A stretch of DNA of 64,000 bases from the NCBI GenBank assembly GCA_963772335.1, contig CAVYXF010000004.1, forward strand, positions 62,001-126,000, given 5' to 3'. Of the stretch, positions 28,561 to 40,832 are shown one piece after another. The position numbers and the translations under genes are program-made. The stretch's first letter is position 1; each line of letters begins with the position of its first letter. The DNA comes from CAVYXF01 sp963772335. Its GTDB lineage: Bacteria > Pseudomonadota > Alphaproteobacteria > Rhizobiales > Rhodomicrobiaceae. Under the pieces are notes generated by a model. It saw only the letters and a program-made list of their open reading frames with translations. It ran no database searches and was not told where the DNA came from.

Positions 28561-28613
28561 TGGTGCATCGGATTTATCCGAAAAGTGCGTACACTTTTCG
28601 GTCCGATGCACCA
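28561..28613. repeat. Intergenic palindrome, second element (family with copy at 34080)
   Basis: The outer arms TGGTGCATCGGA and TCCGATGCACCA are perfect reverse complements. Inside, CCGAAAAGTG pairs with CACTTTTCGG. A diverged copy of the core lies at 34080-34127, which marks this as a dispersed repeat and not a one-off terminator. Confidence 0.85.
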
Positions 28614-28857
28614 GGTTTAGCCGCGAAAGGCTCAGGCCCTAAGCATCCGTGCCGCTTTCGCGCTCTGCACCACGCCTATTTCGCGAATAGCTGCGCATGA
28701 GCCCGCGCTGCCGCTAGACAGCTGGATGGGCTGACGTTAGAGAAGATCAGGACCATTTCCGCATCGTTATTTTCGGGCCGTCCCTAACGGACCGGAAATC
28801 GCTATGCGTTGCGTATGCGGCTCTTGTCGCCGTTCGTGTTGAGCCCAGATAGCCATT

Positions 28858-31556
<2,699 letters not shown>

Positions 31557-31560
<4 letters not shown>

Positions 31561-32318
31561 CCCTCGTCGCCAACCCGTCGGTTCTGGCGGCGGCGCTGGC
31601 AGGCGTTTTCATCATCGCTTTCATGAAAGGCGCATTCGGCGGTGGTGCGGCCACCGTCGGCATCCCGCTGCTCGCACTTGCCATGGACCCGCTGACGGCT
31701 GGGGCGCTGCTGGCACCGCTCCTCATCGTCATGGACTTGTTCGCGCTGCGCTATTTCACGCCCTCGACCTGGTCATTTCCGGACCTGGCGCGGCTCATGC
31801 CAGCAATGATCGCTGGAATTGCCGCCGGCTATTTCGCCTTGCGGCTGATGAACCCGCACATGACGGAAATTGCCATCGCTGTGACGACCCTGGCGTTCAC
31901 GGCGCAGTGGTTCCTGAAGCGAGGCCCGGTCGCTGCTCGCGATGCCTCGCTCGGTCTTGCGATGCTGGCCGGGTTTGCCTCCGGCGTGACAACCATGGTC
32001 GCGCATGCCGGCGGGCCGCCGCTCGCCATGTATCTCTTGCGGCGCGGCATGCCGAAACAGGTGTTTGCCGGCACGATGAGCATCGCCTTCGCAACAGGCA
32101 ATATCATCAAGCTGCCGCCCTGGCTGCTGCTGGCGGAGAAACCGAACGGCTTTGTCTGGCTGCTGGTGGTCTGCCTCCCGATCATCCCGCTCGCGGTTGG
32201 GCTTGGCTGGCGGCTGCATAACTGGCTCGACGAGAAGCGGCTGTTCCAGCTGATCTATATCGTGCTTGGCGCAACCTCGCTGAAAATGCTGTGGGACGGG
32301 GTGGTAGGCCTTAGCTAG
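31557..32318 (+). CDS. TauE/SafE (TSUP) family membrane permease
   Basis: The 253-residue protein has about seven to eight hydrophobic segments and the repeated glycine pattern of the TSUP family (GAFGGGAATVGIPLLA near the start, VAHAGGPPLAMYLL at mid-length). Family members move sulfite, sulfoacetate or other organosulfonates across the inner membrane. It starts with TTG inside the alaS stop (TTGA), so it is translationally coupled to alaS. No sulfur-metabolism gene is adjacent apart from the convergent SulP gene. Confidence 0.82.
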
Positions 32319-32348
32319 TCGAACGTGCCCGATAAAGCTTCAGCAGCA

Positions 32349-34055
32349 TCACGGCGCCGCCGCGGCGCGGCCATGGGCGATGGCCTGCTCGGCCGTGGCA
32401 GCATAGCGCACCAGCGGCTTTCGGAGCCCGGCAAGCAGCAGCGTGCGGCGAACGCTTTTGCGCGCTCCGGCAAAGTAGACCTGCGTTCCGCTCCTTTGCA
32501 GCTTGTGAACAAAGCTTTCCAGCGTTCTGGCGGCGGTGCTGTCCACCAGCGGCACGTCGGTGAAGTCGAGGACGAAGAGCTTTGGATGCTCGCCGATCCG
32601 GTCGAGCACGCCGCTTACCGCCGCGGTCGCACCGAAGAAAAACGCCCCGCTGATGCGATAGACGATCACGTTGCGACCCTGCGCGAGCGGGTCGTAGGCG
32701 ATCCGGTCGGTGCCGGTGGTGTCGGCCTCGTCCTTCATGATGAACTGCGTCCCGCTTTCGACCTCGACGGCTTCGGCCATGCGATGCAGGAAAAGAAAAG
32801 CCCCGAGTGTCACGCCGACGCCGATCGCCACGGTGAGGTCCTCGAAGATGGTCAGGAGGAAGGTCGCCATCAGCACCGTCGCATCACCCCAGGAGGCGCG
32901 AACCAGCGAAAAGAACTCCTCCTTCTCCGCCATATTCCAGGCGACGACAGCGAGCACGGCGCCGAGCGCAGCTAGTGGAATGTAGCTGGCGAGTGGTGCC
33001 GCCACGGCCATGAACAGCAGGAGATAGAGGGCGTGCAGCATGCCCGAAACCGGCCCCCTTGCACCGGAGCGGACATTGGTTGCCGTGCGGGCAATCGTGC
33101 CGGTCACGCACATGCCGCCGAAAGTGACGGCGGCGATGTTTCCCACTCCCTGCGCGACCAGCTCGCAATTCGAGCGATGCCGCCGGCCGGTCATGCCGTC
33201 GGCTACCACCGCCGACAGCAGCGACTCGATGGCACCGAGCAGGGCGATGGTGACGGCGTCGGGGATGACCGCTCGGAGCTTGGCGAGATCGAAGGCCGGC
33301 AGGGAGGGGGCGGGAAGCGTGCTCGGTACGCCGCCAAAGCGCGAGCCGATGGTTGCTACGTCGAGTCCAAGCAAGGCCGTCAAAGCCGCCGTCAACGCGA
33401 CCGCGATCAGAAAACCCGGCAATTTCGGGCGCCAGGCCCGCAATCCGACGATGATGATGATGGCGAGCAGCGCCAGACCGATCGTGACGGGCTTAGCGGT
33501 GCCGATGCTCTCGGTGATCGCGGCCAGTTTCGGCAGGAGCGCCGCCGGCTCGTGCGCCATGTCGAGGCCGAGCAACTCCTTGAGCTGGCTGGCGGAAATG
33601 ATGACGGCAATGCCGGCGGTGAAGCCGACCGTCACCGGGAGCGGTATGTATTTGACATAAGTCCCGAGGCGCAGAAACCCGACCACCATCATCATCAGGC
33701 CCGCCATAACTGTCGCGAGCACGAGGCCGTCATAGCCCTGGCGTTCGACGATGCTGGCGATCAGCACGATGAAAGCGCCCGCCGGCCCGCCGATCTGAAA
33801 GCGGCTGCCTCCCAGTGCCGAGATCAAAAAACCGCCGACAATCGCGGTGTAGAGTCCCTTATCGGGCGTCAGGCCGGAGCCGATCGCGATCGCCATCGAC
33901 AAAGGCAGCGCCACGATGGCGACGGTCAGACCCGAAACGGCATCGGCGCGCAGATCCGCCCAGCCATAGCCATCACGGAAAATCGTGACCAGCTTGGGCG
34001 TGAACAGCTCGGCGAAGGTCGGCTCGGGCCGTCTCAGGGATGCCGACATGTCCAT
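32349..34055 (-). CDS. SulP (SLC26) family anion transporter with STAS domain
   Basis: The 568-residue protein has an N-terminal transport domain of about 400 residues beginning WADLRADAVSGLTVAIVALPLSMA, then GLYTAIVGGF and SRFQIGGPAGAF as in SulP. The C-terminal STAS domain spans about 440-555 (LFVLDFTDVPLVDSTAA). AGGAG lies nine bases before ATG 34055. SulP proteins carry sulfate, bicarbonate or other anions. It faces the TSUP permease tail to tail. Confidence 0.92.
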   Translation of the reverse strand: MDMSASLRRPEPTFAELFTPKLVTIFRDGYGWADLRADAVSGLTVAIVALPLSMAIAIGSGLTPDKGLYTAIVGGFLISALGGSRFQIGGPAGAFIVLIASIVERQGYDGLVLATVMAGLMMMVVGFLRLGTYVKYIPLPVTVGFTAGIAVIISASQLKELLGLDMAHEPAALLPKLAAITESIGTAKPVTIGLALLAIIIIVGLRAWRPKLPGFLIAVALTAALTALLGLDVATIGSRFGGVPSTLPAPSLPAFDLAKLRAVIPDAVTIALLGAIESLLSAVVADGMTGRRHRSNCELVAQGVGNIAAVTFGGMCVTGTIARTATNVRSGARGPVSGMLHALYLLLFMAVAAPLASYIPLAALGAVLAVVAWNMAEKEEFFSLVRASWGDATVLMATFLLTIFEDLTVAIGVGVTLGAFLFLHRMAEAVEVESGTQFIMKDEADTTGTDRIAYDPLAQGRNVIVYRISGAFFFGATAAVSGVLDRIGEHPKLFVLDFTDVPLVDSTAARTLESFVHKLQRSGTQVYFAGARKSVRRTLLLAGLRKPLVRYAATAEQAIAHGRAAAAP

Positions 34056-34079
34056 AGGCGTCCGTCTCCTTTTTGTCTG

Positions 34080-34127
34080 CGCATCGGATTTGTCCGAAAA
34101 GTGGTTCCCACTTTTCGGTCCGATGCG
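34080..34127. repeat. Intergenic palindrome, copy of the 28561 element
   Basis: The arms CGCATCGGA and TCCGATGCG enclose CCGAAAAGTGG and its partner CCACTTTTCGG. The core differs from the 28561 copy only in loop bases and the outer flank. It lies just upstream of the SulP gene. Confidence 0.85.
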
Positions 34128-34277
34128 TTAAGGAGCGGCGGGATCGTCGGCAGCTCGGTCGGCGGTCGCCGTCGCGGGGGGTGGTCGCGCTCAGCTACAC
34201 ATAATCCCTTTGTTTTGCGAAGTGGGACACCATCTTTTCCGCAACAATTCATGAGACGAGCACAGGAAGAAGCGCGA

Positions 34278-34613
34278 ATGGCGACCGCCACGGATGAGAA
34301 AGTGAGTGCGGTTGGACGAGCAGCGGCGATCGCTCTGAAGCTGCCGATCTATGCCTATCGCTACAGCCTCTCCATGCTCATCGGCAGGCAATGCCGGCAT
34401 CTGCCGACCTGCTCCGAATATGCCATCGACGCCATCGACCTGAACGGCCCCTGGCGCGGGTTTTGGCTGGCCCTATCGCGTTTCTCGCGCTGCCGCCCCG
34501 GCGGCACGAGCGGCTTTGATCCGGCTCCGGACATCCGCGCCGAACACCACCCCTTCTGGGCGCCGTGGCGTTATGGCCGTTGGCGGGCCGGCGACATCGC
34601 GCCCAGTTCATAA
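34278..34613 (+). CDS. yidD: Membrane protein insertion efficiency factor YidD
   Basis: The 111-residue protein has the YidD core: YRYSLSMLIGRQCRHLPTCSEYA with its two conserved cysteines, then GFWLALSRFSRCRPGG with the third. YidD helps YidC insert membrane proteins. The gene is usually beside rnpA and yidC, but not in this window. An in-frame ATG at 34251 would add nine residues. The longer plus-strand frame reading in from the SulP gene is a shadow. Confidence 0.9.
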   Translation: MATATDEKVSAVGRAAAIALKLPIYAYRYSLSMLIGRQCRHLPTCSEYAIDAIDLNGPWRGFWLALSRFSRCRPGGTSGFDPAPDIRAEHHPFWAPWRYGRWRAGDIAPSS

Positions 34614-34671
34614 TTGGGCGATATCAACTGCATCCAAGCAATTGCCTTAGCCACAGATTAGAGGGAACGGG

Positions 34672-35325
34672 ATGACGGTGCGTGCACGGGTCTGGCTGAC
34701 GATCGAGATGCTGCTGCTCTATATCGCGTCCCCGCTCCTGGTCTACAGCCTGCTTTATGACCACCACATTCCACTATTCACGATTTTTCCGGTGATCTTC
34801 GCGGCATTCGTGATCATTCTCACCCTCGATTCCGGCTTCTCCTGGCGCGAATCGCTGAGCCGCGGCATCAGCCTGAGAGAGCTTGGGAGCATTCTGGCGA
34901 TATTCGCCGTCGCTGCACCGGCCCTGACGCTGTTCGCCTGGCACGACAATCCACGCGGTTTCCTTGCCTTCCCGCGCTATGCGCAGGGTATCTGGGTGAT
35001 GGTCATGGTGCTCTATCCGCTCCTGTCCGTGACAACCCAGGAGATCATGTTCCGCGTGTTCTTCTTCAGCCGCTATCGGCATCTGTTCGGCAGCGACATT
35101 CAAGCCGCGATCATGCTGAATGCGGTGCTGTTCACCTTCGTGCACATCATTTTCCGAAATCCGACGACGCTGGTGATCAGCTTCCTGGGCGGGTTGCTGT
35201 TCGCTTGGCGTTATGAGCGCACCCGCTCGTTTTGGGCGGTAGCGCTCGAGCACGCCCTCTACGGCGATCTGATCTTCACCCTCGGCCTCGGCCGGTATTT
35301 CTACACCGGCGTCTCGAATTTCTGA
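34672..35325 (+). CDS. CPBP-family intramembrane metalloprotease (Abi/Rce1-like)
   Basis: The 217-residue protein has six or so membrane segments. The family motifs are present in modified form: QEIMFRVFF in place of EExxxR, FVHIIF supplying a His, and EHALYG with the last His. Family roles range from prenyl-protein processing to bacteriocin self-protection. The first Glu of the EE pair is Gln here, so activity is not certain. It stands alone. Confidence 0.78.
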   Translation: MTVRARVWLTIEMLLLYIASPLLVYSLLYDHHIPLFTIFPVIFAAFVIILTLDSGFSWRESLSRGISLRELGSILAIFAVAAPALTLFAWHDNPRGFLAFPRYAQGIWVMVMVLYPLLSVTTQEIMFRVFFFSRYRHLFGSDIQAAIMLNAVLFTFVHIIFRNPTTLVISFLGGLLFAWRYERTRSFWAVALEHALYGDLIFTLGLGRYFYTGVSNF

Positions 35326-35371
35326 CGCGTGATTGGATGCCTGGCGTCGTTGGTTGATGGCGCCGAACGAC

Positions 35372-36493
35372 CTATCGGAACCTCAAATCGCGCGCCCGGT
35401 CGTCTGCCGATCTCCGGGGGGTTGCGCCGCCCACAAAGGACCGCCCGCGGTTATTGGCCGCGAAACCATCGGTCCTAGCCTCTGGCGATCGTCCAGGAAG
35501 ATTTACGCGCGCTCTCGGACCGCCATTCATCCGCTGATCCGGCCGGCGGGCGAATCCTTCGCCTCTTAAGGCGCGGGGATCGTCGGGCCTGATCCGCTGA
35601 ATCCCCTCGCCACGCGCGATGATGCGGGATGTGTTCGGGGCCGACGCATTGAGGTCGCGGCGGGTATCGATTGCGGACGGCACGTTGTTGCCGTCGGCCG
35701 GGGTGTTCCTCGCCTCAGCGCGGAACCTGCGGACAGTGGGAACCGTACCCGCAGGCTCTGACGTGCGCGGCCCGTTCGGCTGCCCCGCTCCCACGCTGGT
35801 TCTGCTCGCGAAGTCGCCGGCTCTCGACGTCGCGGTGACAGCCGGCTTGCCGTGATTGACAGCGAAATGCGCATCCCTGCTCGCCATCGCCAGGTTGCGA
35901 TGGTTCACCTGCACAGCCGTCGCCGCCACATGACGACCATGGGCCGTCGCCATCTCCACCGAGGTCGGCAGTAACTTACTCCGGCCCGGACCGCCATTGT
36001 AGCTGACATTCTTCACGACGGTTTTGTTGACGATCACCGTCTTCTCGTAGGTGTTATGGATAATCCGCCGATCGAGGTGATAGCAGGACGAATTGTACCA
36101 GAACGCGCCGTGGTCCCAATATCCGCCGTAGTAGCCGCTGCCGGGATAGCCGTACCCATAGGCCACGCCGCCATAGAAGCCGACCTCGGGCGCCCAATAG
36201 CCGGCATGCCAGAGATAAGCGTCAGCATAACCGTCCCACTCCCAATAGCCCGGCGTCCAATATAGCCCTGGCTCGGGAGGAAGCACCCAGGCTCCCGGCA
36301 CCCAGAACCAGCCTTCATCGTCATAGGCCCAATAGCCGGGCATCCACAGATAACCCGGGCCGGGAATCAGCGGCTGGTCGTAAACGGGCAGCGGCGGTGG
36401 CGCGAGATTGACCGACAGGAACACGCCTGCAAAGCTCTGGCATGGAGCCACGATCAGCAAGGCGAACAGCAAAGCTGCAACGGTCTTCTTCAT
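35372..36493 (-). CDS. Secreted YXWGXW-repeat-type protein with disordered tail
   Basis: The 373-residue protein has a signal peptide (residues 1-22) and a GGGGGATCAGG ribosome binding site. The first half is rich in Tyr, Trp, Gly and Pro: repeated W-x-PG-x-W blocks (YLWMPGYWAYDDEGWFWVPG and similar) as in the YXWGXW family. Gly/Tyr-rich segments (YGYGYPGSGYYGGYW) follow. The second half is Arg/Asn/Ala-rich and probably disordered. A surface or matrix-interacting role is plausible but unproven. In the given sequence it reads in frame from the upstream permease gene because of a frameshift there. Confidence 0.8.
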   Translation of the reverse strand: MKKTVAALLFALLIVAPCQSFAGVFLSVNLAPPPLPVYDQPLIPGPGYLWMPGYWAYDDEGWFWVPGAWVLPPEPGLYWTPGYWEWDGYADAYLWHAGYWAPEVGFYGGVAYGYGYPGSGYYGGYWDHGAFWYNSSCYHLDRRIIHNTYEKTVIVNKTVVKNVSYNGGPGRSKLLPTSVEMATAHGRHVAATAVQVNHRNLAMASRDAHFAVNHGKPAVTATSRAGDFASRTSVGAGQPNGPRTSEPAGTVPTVRRFRAEARNTPADGNNVPSAIDTRRDLNASAPNTSRIIARGEGIQRIRPDDPRALRGEGFARRPDQRMNGGPRARVNLPGRSPEARTDGFAANNRGRSFVGGATPRRSADDRARDLRFR

Positions 36494-36675
36494 GACCTGA
36501 TCCCCCAGAGCCCCGCGCTCGCCGCTTCGCTTTTCGCGAGAGGAGGCGAACGCTCCGCCAGTCAACTCAAGTATTTTCCTAAATTTTGTTGCAATTTCGA
36601 TCGCAGCGGCGCGAGACGTGCGGCGCGGCGAATGGCAGCCGTGCCGGAATTTAGGCCAGAAACGCTTAGCCGCTT

Positions 36676-37438
36676 TCAGTTTTTGATGCGATAGCCGGTC
36701 CTGAAAATCCAGCTCACGAGGGCGATGCAGATCGCGAGAAACACGATGATCATCGTCAAGCTGATGCCAAGACTTCACGTCGGCTATTTCATAAAACGCC
36801 CAGCGAAAGCCGCTGATCAAGTAGAGGACCGGGTTCAGCATGGTGATCGCCTGCCAGGCAGGCGGCAGCATGTGCACCGAATAAAAGCTCCCGCCGAGGA
36901 AGACAAGCGGCGTAATGATGAGCAGCGGTATGACCTGCAGCTTCTCAAAGCCATCGGCCCAGATGCCGATGATGAAGCCGAACAGACTGAAGGTTACCGC
37001 CATGAGTACCAGGAACAGGACCATCAGCGCGGGATGCGCGATGTGCAGCGGCACGAACAGTCCGGCCGTGGCCAGGATGATCAGCGCGATGATAATGGAC
37101 TTGGTCGCGGCGGCGCCGACATAGCCGATCACGATTTCCAGATAGGAAACTGGCGCGGAGAGCAGCTCGTAGATCGTGCCGACGAAACGCGGAAAATAAA
37201 TCCCGAATGAGGCATTGGTGATGCTTTGCTGGAGCACCGACAGCACGATCAGGCCGGGAACGATGAACGTCCCATAGGTCACCCCTTCCACTTGCGGGAT
37301 GCGCGATCCGATCGCCGAGCCGAAAACCACGAAATAGAGCGAGGTGGAGAGCACCGGCGAGATGATGCTCTGAAAGATGGTGCGCTTCCAGCGCGCCATC
37401 TCAAACAAGTAGATGGCCTGTATCGCGTGAGTGTTCAT
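36676..37438 (-). pseudogene. ABC-2 type permease (YadH-like), one-base frameshift near the C-terminus
   Basis: The permease follows the YadH pattern (about 253 residues expected): TIFQSIISPVLSTSLYFVVFG at the start, VPGLIVLSVLQQS and LISGFRWAFYEIADV near the end. After ADV the frame changes, and the normal last helix (LTMIIVFLAICIALVSWIF ending TGYRIKN) is found in the next frame with a stop at 36676. One extra base at about 36771-36776 explains it. As given, translation runs on into the downstream gene as a 688-residue artefact. The ATPase partner overlaps its start. Confidence 0.85.
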
Positions 37439-38361
37439 GCCGCTTTTTTCACCAGCTCGACGAAGATCTCCTCCAGCGAGCTTTCCTTGGTGTTGAGGTC
37501 TTTGAATCGGATGCCCGCCTCGCGCAGGTCGCCGAGCAGGCCGGTAATACCGGTACGATCGGCCTGGGTATTGTAGGTGTAGACGAGCTGCCGGCCGTCG
37601 GCGCTCAGCTCGAGGTCGTAGGGCATCAGCTTGGAGGGGATGATGCTAAGGCGCTCCTGCAGGTCGAGGATGAGCCGCTTCTTGCCGAGCTTGCGCATCA
37701 GCGCGGCCTTCTGCTCCACGAGGATCAGCTCGCCATTGTTAATCACGCCGACACGGTCGGCCATCTCCTGGGCTTCTTCGATGTAATGGGTGGTGAGGAT
37801 GATGGTGACGCCCTCGGCGCGCAGCTCGCGCACCGTCTGCCACATATCGCGGCGCAGCTCGACATCGACGCCGGCGGTCGGCTCGTCGAGAAACAGGATG
37901 CGCGGCTCATGGCTAAGGGCTTTGGCGATCAAAAGCCGCCGTTTCATGCCGCCGGACAGCGTCATGATCTTGGAGTCCTTCTTGTTCCAGAGCGAGAGGT
38001 CTCTCAGCACCTTCTCGATATGCGCCGGGTTCGGCTTCTTGCCGAACAGTCCGCGAGTGAAGCTGACCGTGCCCCAGACGGATTCGAACGCATCGGTCGT
38101 CAGCTCCTGTGGCACGAGGCCGATCAGCGAGCGCGCCGCGCGGAAGTCGGTAATGATGTCATGGCCATCGACCGTCACCTTACCCTCGGACGGATTCACG
38201 ATGCCGCAGACGATGCTGATCAGCGTCGTCTTGCCGGCGCCGTTCGGCCCGAGCAGTGCGAAGATCTCGCCCTGAGCGATCTCCAGATTGATATTCTTCA
38301 GCGCCTGGAAACCGGTGGCGTAGGTCTTAGAAAGGTTCTGAACCGAAAGGATTGAGGACAT
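37435..38361 (-). CDS. ABC transporter ATP-binding protein (YadG-like)
   Basis: The 308-residue protein has Walker A GPNGAGKT, signature LSGGMKRR, Walker B ILFLDEP and TTHYIEEA with the H-loop. The length and the C-terminal domain of about 80 residues match YadG-type exporters, which pair with an ABC-2 permease; here the permease start overlaps the stop (ATGA). GTG at 38379 is an alternative start. Substrate unknown. Confidence 0.9.
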   Translation of the reverse strand: MSSILSVQNLSKTYATGFQALKNINLEIAQGEIFALLGPNGAGKTTLISIVCGIVNPSEGKVTVDGHDIITDFRAARSLIGLVPQELTTDAFESVWGTVSFTRGLFGKKPNPAHIEKVLRDLSLWNKKDSKIMTLSGGMKRRLLIAKALSHEPRILFLDEPTAGVDVELRRDMWQTVRELRAEGVTIILTTHYIEEAQEMADRVGVINNGELILVEQKAALMRKLGKKRLILDLQERLSIIPSKLMPYDLELSADGRQLVYTYNTQADRTGITGLLGDLREAGIRFKDLNTKESSLEEIFVELVKKAA

Positions 38362-38753
38362 GGCGGCGGCTTTGGACACGTGTTTTCAGGAAAATACGGG
38401 AAATGACCGGAAGGCGCGGGGCATAAAGGGCAAACATGCCGAGAGTTTGACGTATCGCGTGCGCCTCTCAAGGGTAGCGGTTGCTTACAGCAGCATCGGC
38501 ATGCGCTTCGTAGCCTGCCATATAGACCGGCAGCGTCGGCTCCCCAAGAGGAAAACGCCAAAAAATCCGCCACCCGTAATCTCGAGGCCGGCATTCATGG
38601 GTGGTTAACGCAGGTCGTGATGGCTAGGATGTCTGGTCGGAGCCGCGGGAATGATCGCGCCCTTGTCGGCGAACCGCGAAGCATCGCCCTGCGTTATAGA
38701 GGATTGCGAAGGTGCGCGCCGTCGTTTGCGCATCTTGAGGAGTAAGAAGCCGC
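38362..38753. other. Divergent intergenic region
   Basis: About 390 bases lie between the exporter genes and the coiled-coil orphan. GAGGAG near 38740 serves the latter. No other element is recognised. Confidence 0.4.
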
Positions 38754-40097
38754 ATGTGGATGTTTGGTTCAGAAAAAATCCGCCAGCGAAAAGAACGCGC
38801 CAAGGAAGAACGCGAGCGGCGCATCGAGGAAAAAGAGCGTCAGGAGATCACGCGGCAGCTGGAGCAGCGCTGGCAGGCCGTGCGCCCACGCTACACCGAT
38901 AATTACAAGCGCGGCGATGTCCTCGACCTCAATTCGGCGCCTGAAAATTCGCTGATCCTCTCCTACACCAATCCGCTGGAAGCGACAGCCAGGACCAGCG
39001 TGTCCCTCGATCATGGGCTGCTCGCCGATGCCGCCGGCCGGTTCATCACGCAAGGGCTTAGCGCTCACGCGCAGAAGCTGCATTCGATCCGCGACCGCTC
39101 CGGTCTTGCGCCGCAGGACCTCGTGATACGCAACCTGTTTTTCGACCGCTCGATCGGCACCCGGATGCGCGCCGAGCTGCGCGATTTGCGCGAGCGCATC
39201 CGCTTCGCCATCTATCACGTGGCCGAGCTGATCGAGTTGGATTTTGTGCGCCGCAACACGCAGCGCGCCGAGCTTGCCCGCACCGCCGATACTCATCAGC
39301 TGCAGAAGCTGAACCGCGCCGCGCAAGGCGAATATGAATTCCACGTCTCCTATCGCTCACTCGCCGTGGCGATGAAGATCTTCGCCCAGGTCAACCGGCA
39401 TCTGAAGCAGGAGGCGGCGAAGGCCTCGCGCCAGGGCGTCAAGCGCGACGAGCTGGATTTCCAGACCCAGAGCGCCCTGTTGGTGTTCGAATTCCTCGAC
39501 GTCATCATCGGCCACCTGAAGAACTTTCAGATCGGCGGCGAGGATACGCTGCGCAGCCTTTACCGCGAGATCGAGGGCGATGTGAAGGCCAATGAGGCGG
39601 CCGACCGCGATCTGGAGAAGCGCATGGATGCCATCGCCGACCAGCAGGCGATCGGCAACGATCGGCGCATTCTGGAGAATCGCAAGGCCGGCCGGCGCAT
39701 GGTGCTGGAGAAATGGCAGGGCCTGCTCAACAAGCTCTCCAGCGCATCGGATAAGGCTACGCGCTTCACGAGCAAGATCGAAATTTTGGAGGTGAAGCGC
39801 GACAACGCCCGGAACCAGATCGGGCTCATGGCGCTGCTCAGGCTTGCCAATTTCGCCGACGAGAACATCCAGGCGGTCGAAGCGCTGCTCGATTTCGACG
39901 GGCTGGAGCTCGAGATCCTGGAACCTGAAGATTTTGCCGGCCTCCTCAATATGGCACCTGGCGAGGTCGAGGCGCTAAAAAAGGATGCAGGCAGCGAGGC
40001 GACTTTGCTGGCGCGCGAGGCGCAGTCGCCAACCTCTGAGGCACTTCCGGTTGAAAACACCAAACCAGCCTTGATCAACTCGAAGCCAATGCGGTAG
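38754..40097 (+). CDS. Coiled-coil protein of unknown function
   Basis: I do not recognise a family. The 447-residue protein opens with a highly charged coiled-coil (RQRKERAKEERERRIEEKER), then a mixed domain, then more long helices with heptad patterns around residues 190-350 and an acidic, disordered tail. No signal peptide or membrane segment is seen. A good GAGGAG site precedes the ATG. The size and architecture would fit a scaffold or cytoskeleton-like protein, but nothing nearby supports a specific role. Confidence 0.7.
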   Translation: MWMFGSEKIRQRKERAKEERERRIEEKERQEITRQLEQRWQAVRPRYTDNYKRGDVLDLNSAPENSLILSYTNPLEATARTSVSLDHGLLADAAGRFITQGLSAHAQKLHSIRDRSGLAPQDLVIRNLFFDRSIGTRMRAELRDLRERIRFAIYHVAELIELDFVRRNTQRAELARTADTHQLQKLNRAAQGEYEFHVSYRSLAVAMKIFAQVNRHLKQEAAKASRQGVKRDELDFQTQSALLVFEFLDVIIGHLKNFQIGGEDTLRSLYREIEGDVKANEAADRDLEKRMDAIADQQAIGNDRRILENRKAGRRMVLEKWQGLLNKLSSASDKATRFTSKIEILEVKRDNARNQIGLMALLRLANFADENIQAVEALLDFDGLELEILEPEDFAGLLNMAPGEVEALKKDAGSEATLLAREAQSPTSEALPVENTKPALINSKPMR

Positions 40098-40286
40098 AGC
40101 GCGCCAAGAGGGAAAGTACCGCTTTGTCGCTTTGAATCGGCTGCTGCGCTCACGGATACGCCATCAGCGCCGCGGCGTCGGCCGAACGGAAGCCGCGCGG
40201 AGCCGCTCGCCAAGACATCGCCACAGCCCCTCATTATCCGGGATGCCATTTGCGCACCCGAACCGGATTCTGCTCGTGGAGGTGTC

Positions 40287-40802
40287 ATGAGGTTTCGCTG
40301 CCTGGGATCAGTCGCTGTTGCGGCGGTGCTTTGCATTCTCGTGCCGACATCGCAGATCGCGGCGGCGGGCGTATCGACCGCGGAGCAGCAGGCCATCCTC
40401 GAGCTGCACAACAAATATCGCGCCCAGCACTGCGTTCCGCCCGTCGAATGGTCCGCCGAGTTGGCGGCAGCCGCGCAGCATTATGCCGACAAATGCTGGA
40501 TTAGCCACAATTCGCACAAGGCGCGTGGCATCGGCGAGAACCTCGCCTGGGGCGGTGAGCGCGATGCGGCGAGCGCTGTGGATGCCTGGTACAAGGAAGT
40601 GAAGAACTACCCCTTCAACAGGCCCGCCTTCGTTTCCGGCACCGGCCACTTCACCCAGATGATCTGGAAAGACACCAAGCAGATCGGGTGCGGGGTGGCC
40701 AAATGCTATTTCGGCACAGTGCGCTTCTGGGTCTGCCGTTACACGCCTCAGGGCAATTGGGACGGGAAATTCGGGCAGAACGTGCCGCGCAGGTGCAAAT
40801 AA
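40287..40802 (+). CDS. Secreted CAP-domain (SCP/PR-1) protein
   Basis: The 171-residue protein has a signal peptide (residues 1-26) and a complete CAP domain: LELHNKYRAQHCVPPVEW, then NLAWGG, then GHFTQMIWKDTKQIGCG and the closing VCRYTPQGN. The fold holds two conserved histidines and Glu residues that bind metals in other members. Function in bacteria is mostly unknown. Four or more cysteines suggest disulfides. It stands alone before the convergent kinase gene. Confidence 0.88.
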   Translation: MRFRCLGSVAVAAVLCILVPTSQIAAAGVSTAEQQAILELHNKYRAQHCVPPVEWSAELAAAAQHYADKCWISHNSHKARGIGENLAWGGERDAASAVDAWYKEVKNYPFNRPAFVSGTGHFTQMIWKDTKQIGCGVAKCYFGTVRFWVCRYTPQGNWDGKFGQNVPRRCK

Positions 40803-40832
40803 CACCCTTGCCGAGGATGGCAGCGCCCGCGT

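Larger units (their letters stand above)
28350..28857. other. Intergenic region with two palindromic repeats before alaS
   Basis: About 500 bases hold no credible gene. Two adjacent palindromes (28510-28552 and 28561-28613) fill the middle. The region just upstream of alaS has no clear ribosome binding site. Confidence 0.6.

Noticed and set aside
33033..34613. 526-codon plus-strand frame opposite SulP running into yidD
   Set aside because: Only the last 111 codons are YidD; the rest is antisense to SulP.
35372..37438. 688-residue permease/YXWGXW fusion protein
   Set aside because: The permease's true C-terminus lies in the next frame and the second part has its own ribosome binding site and signal peptide.
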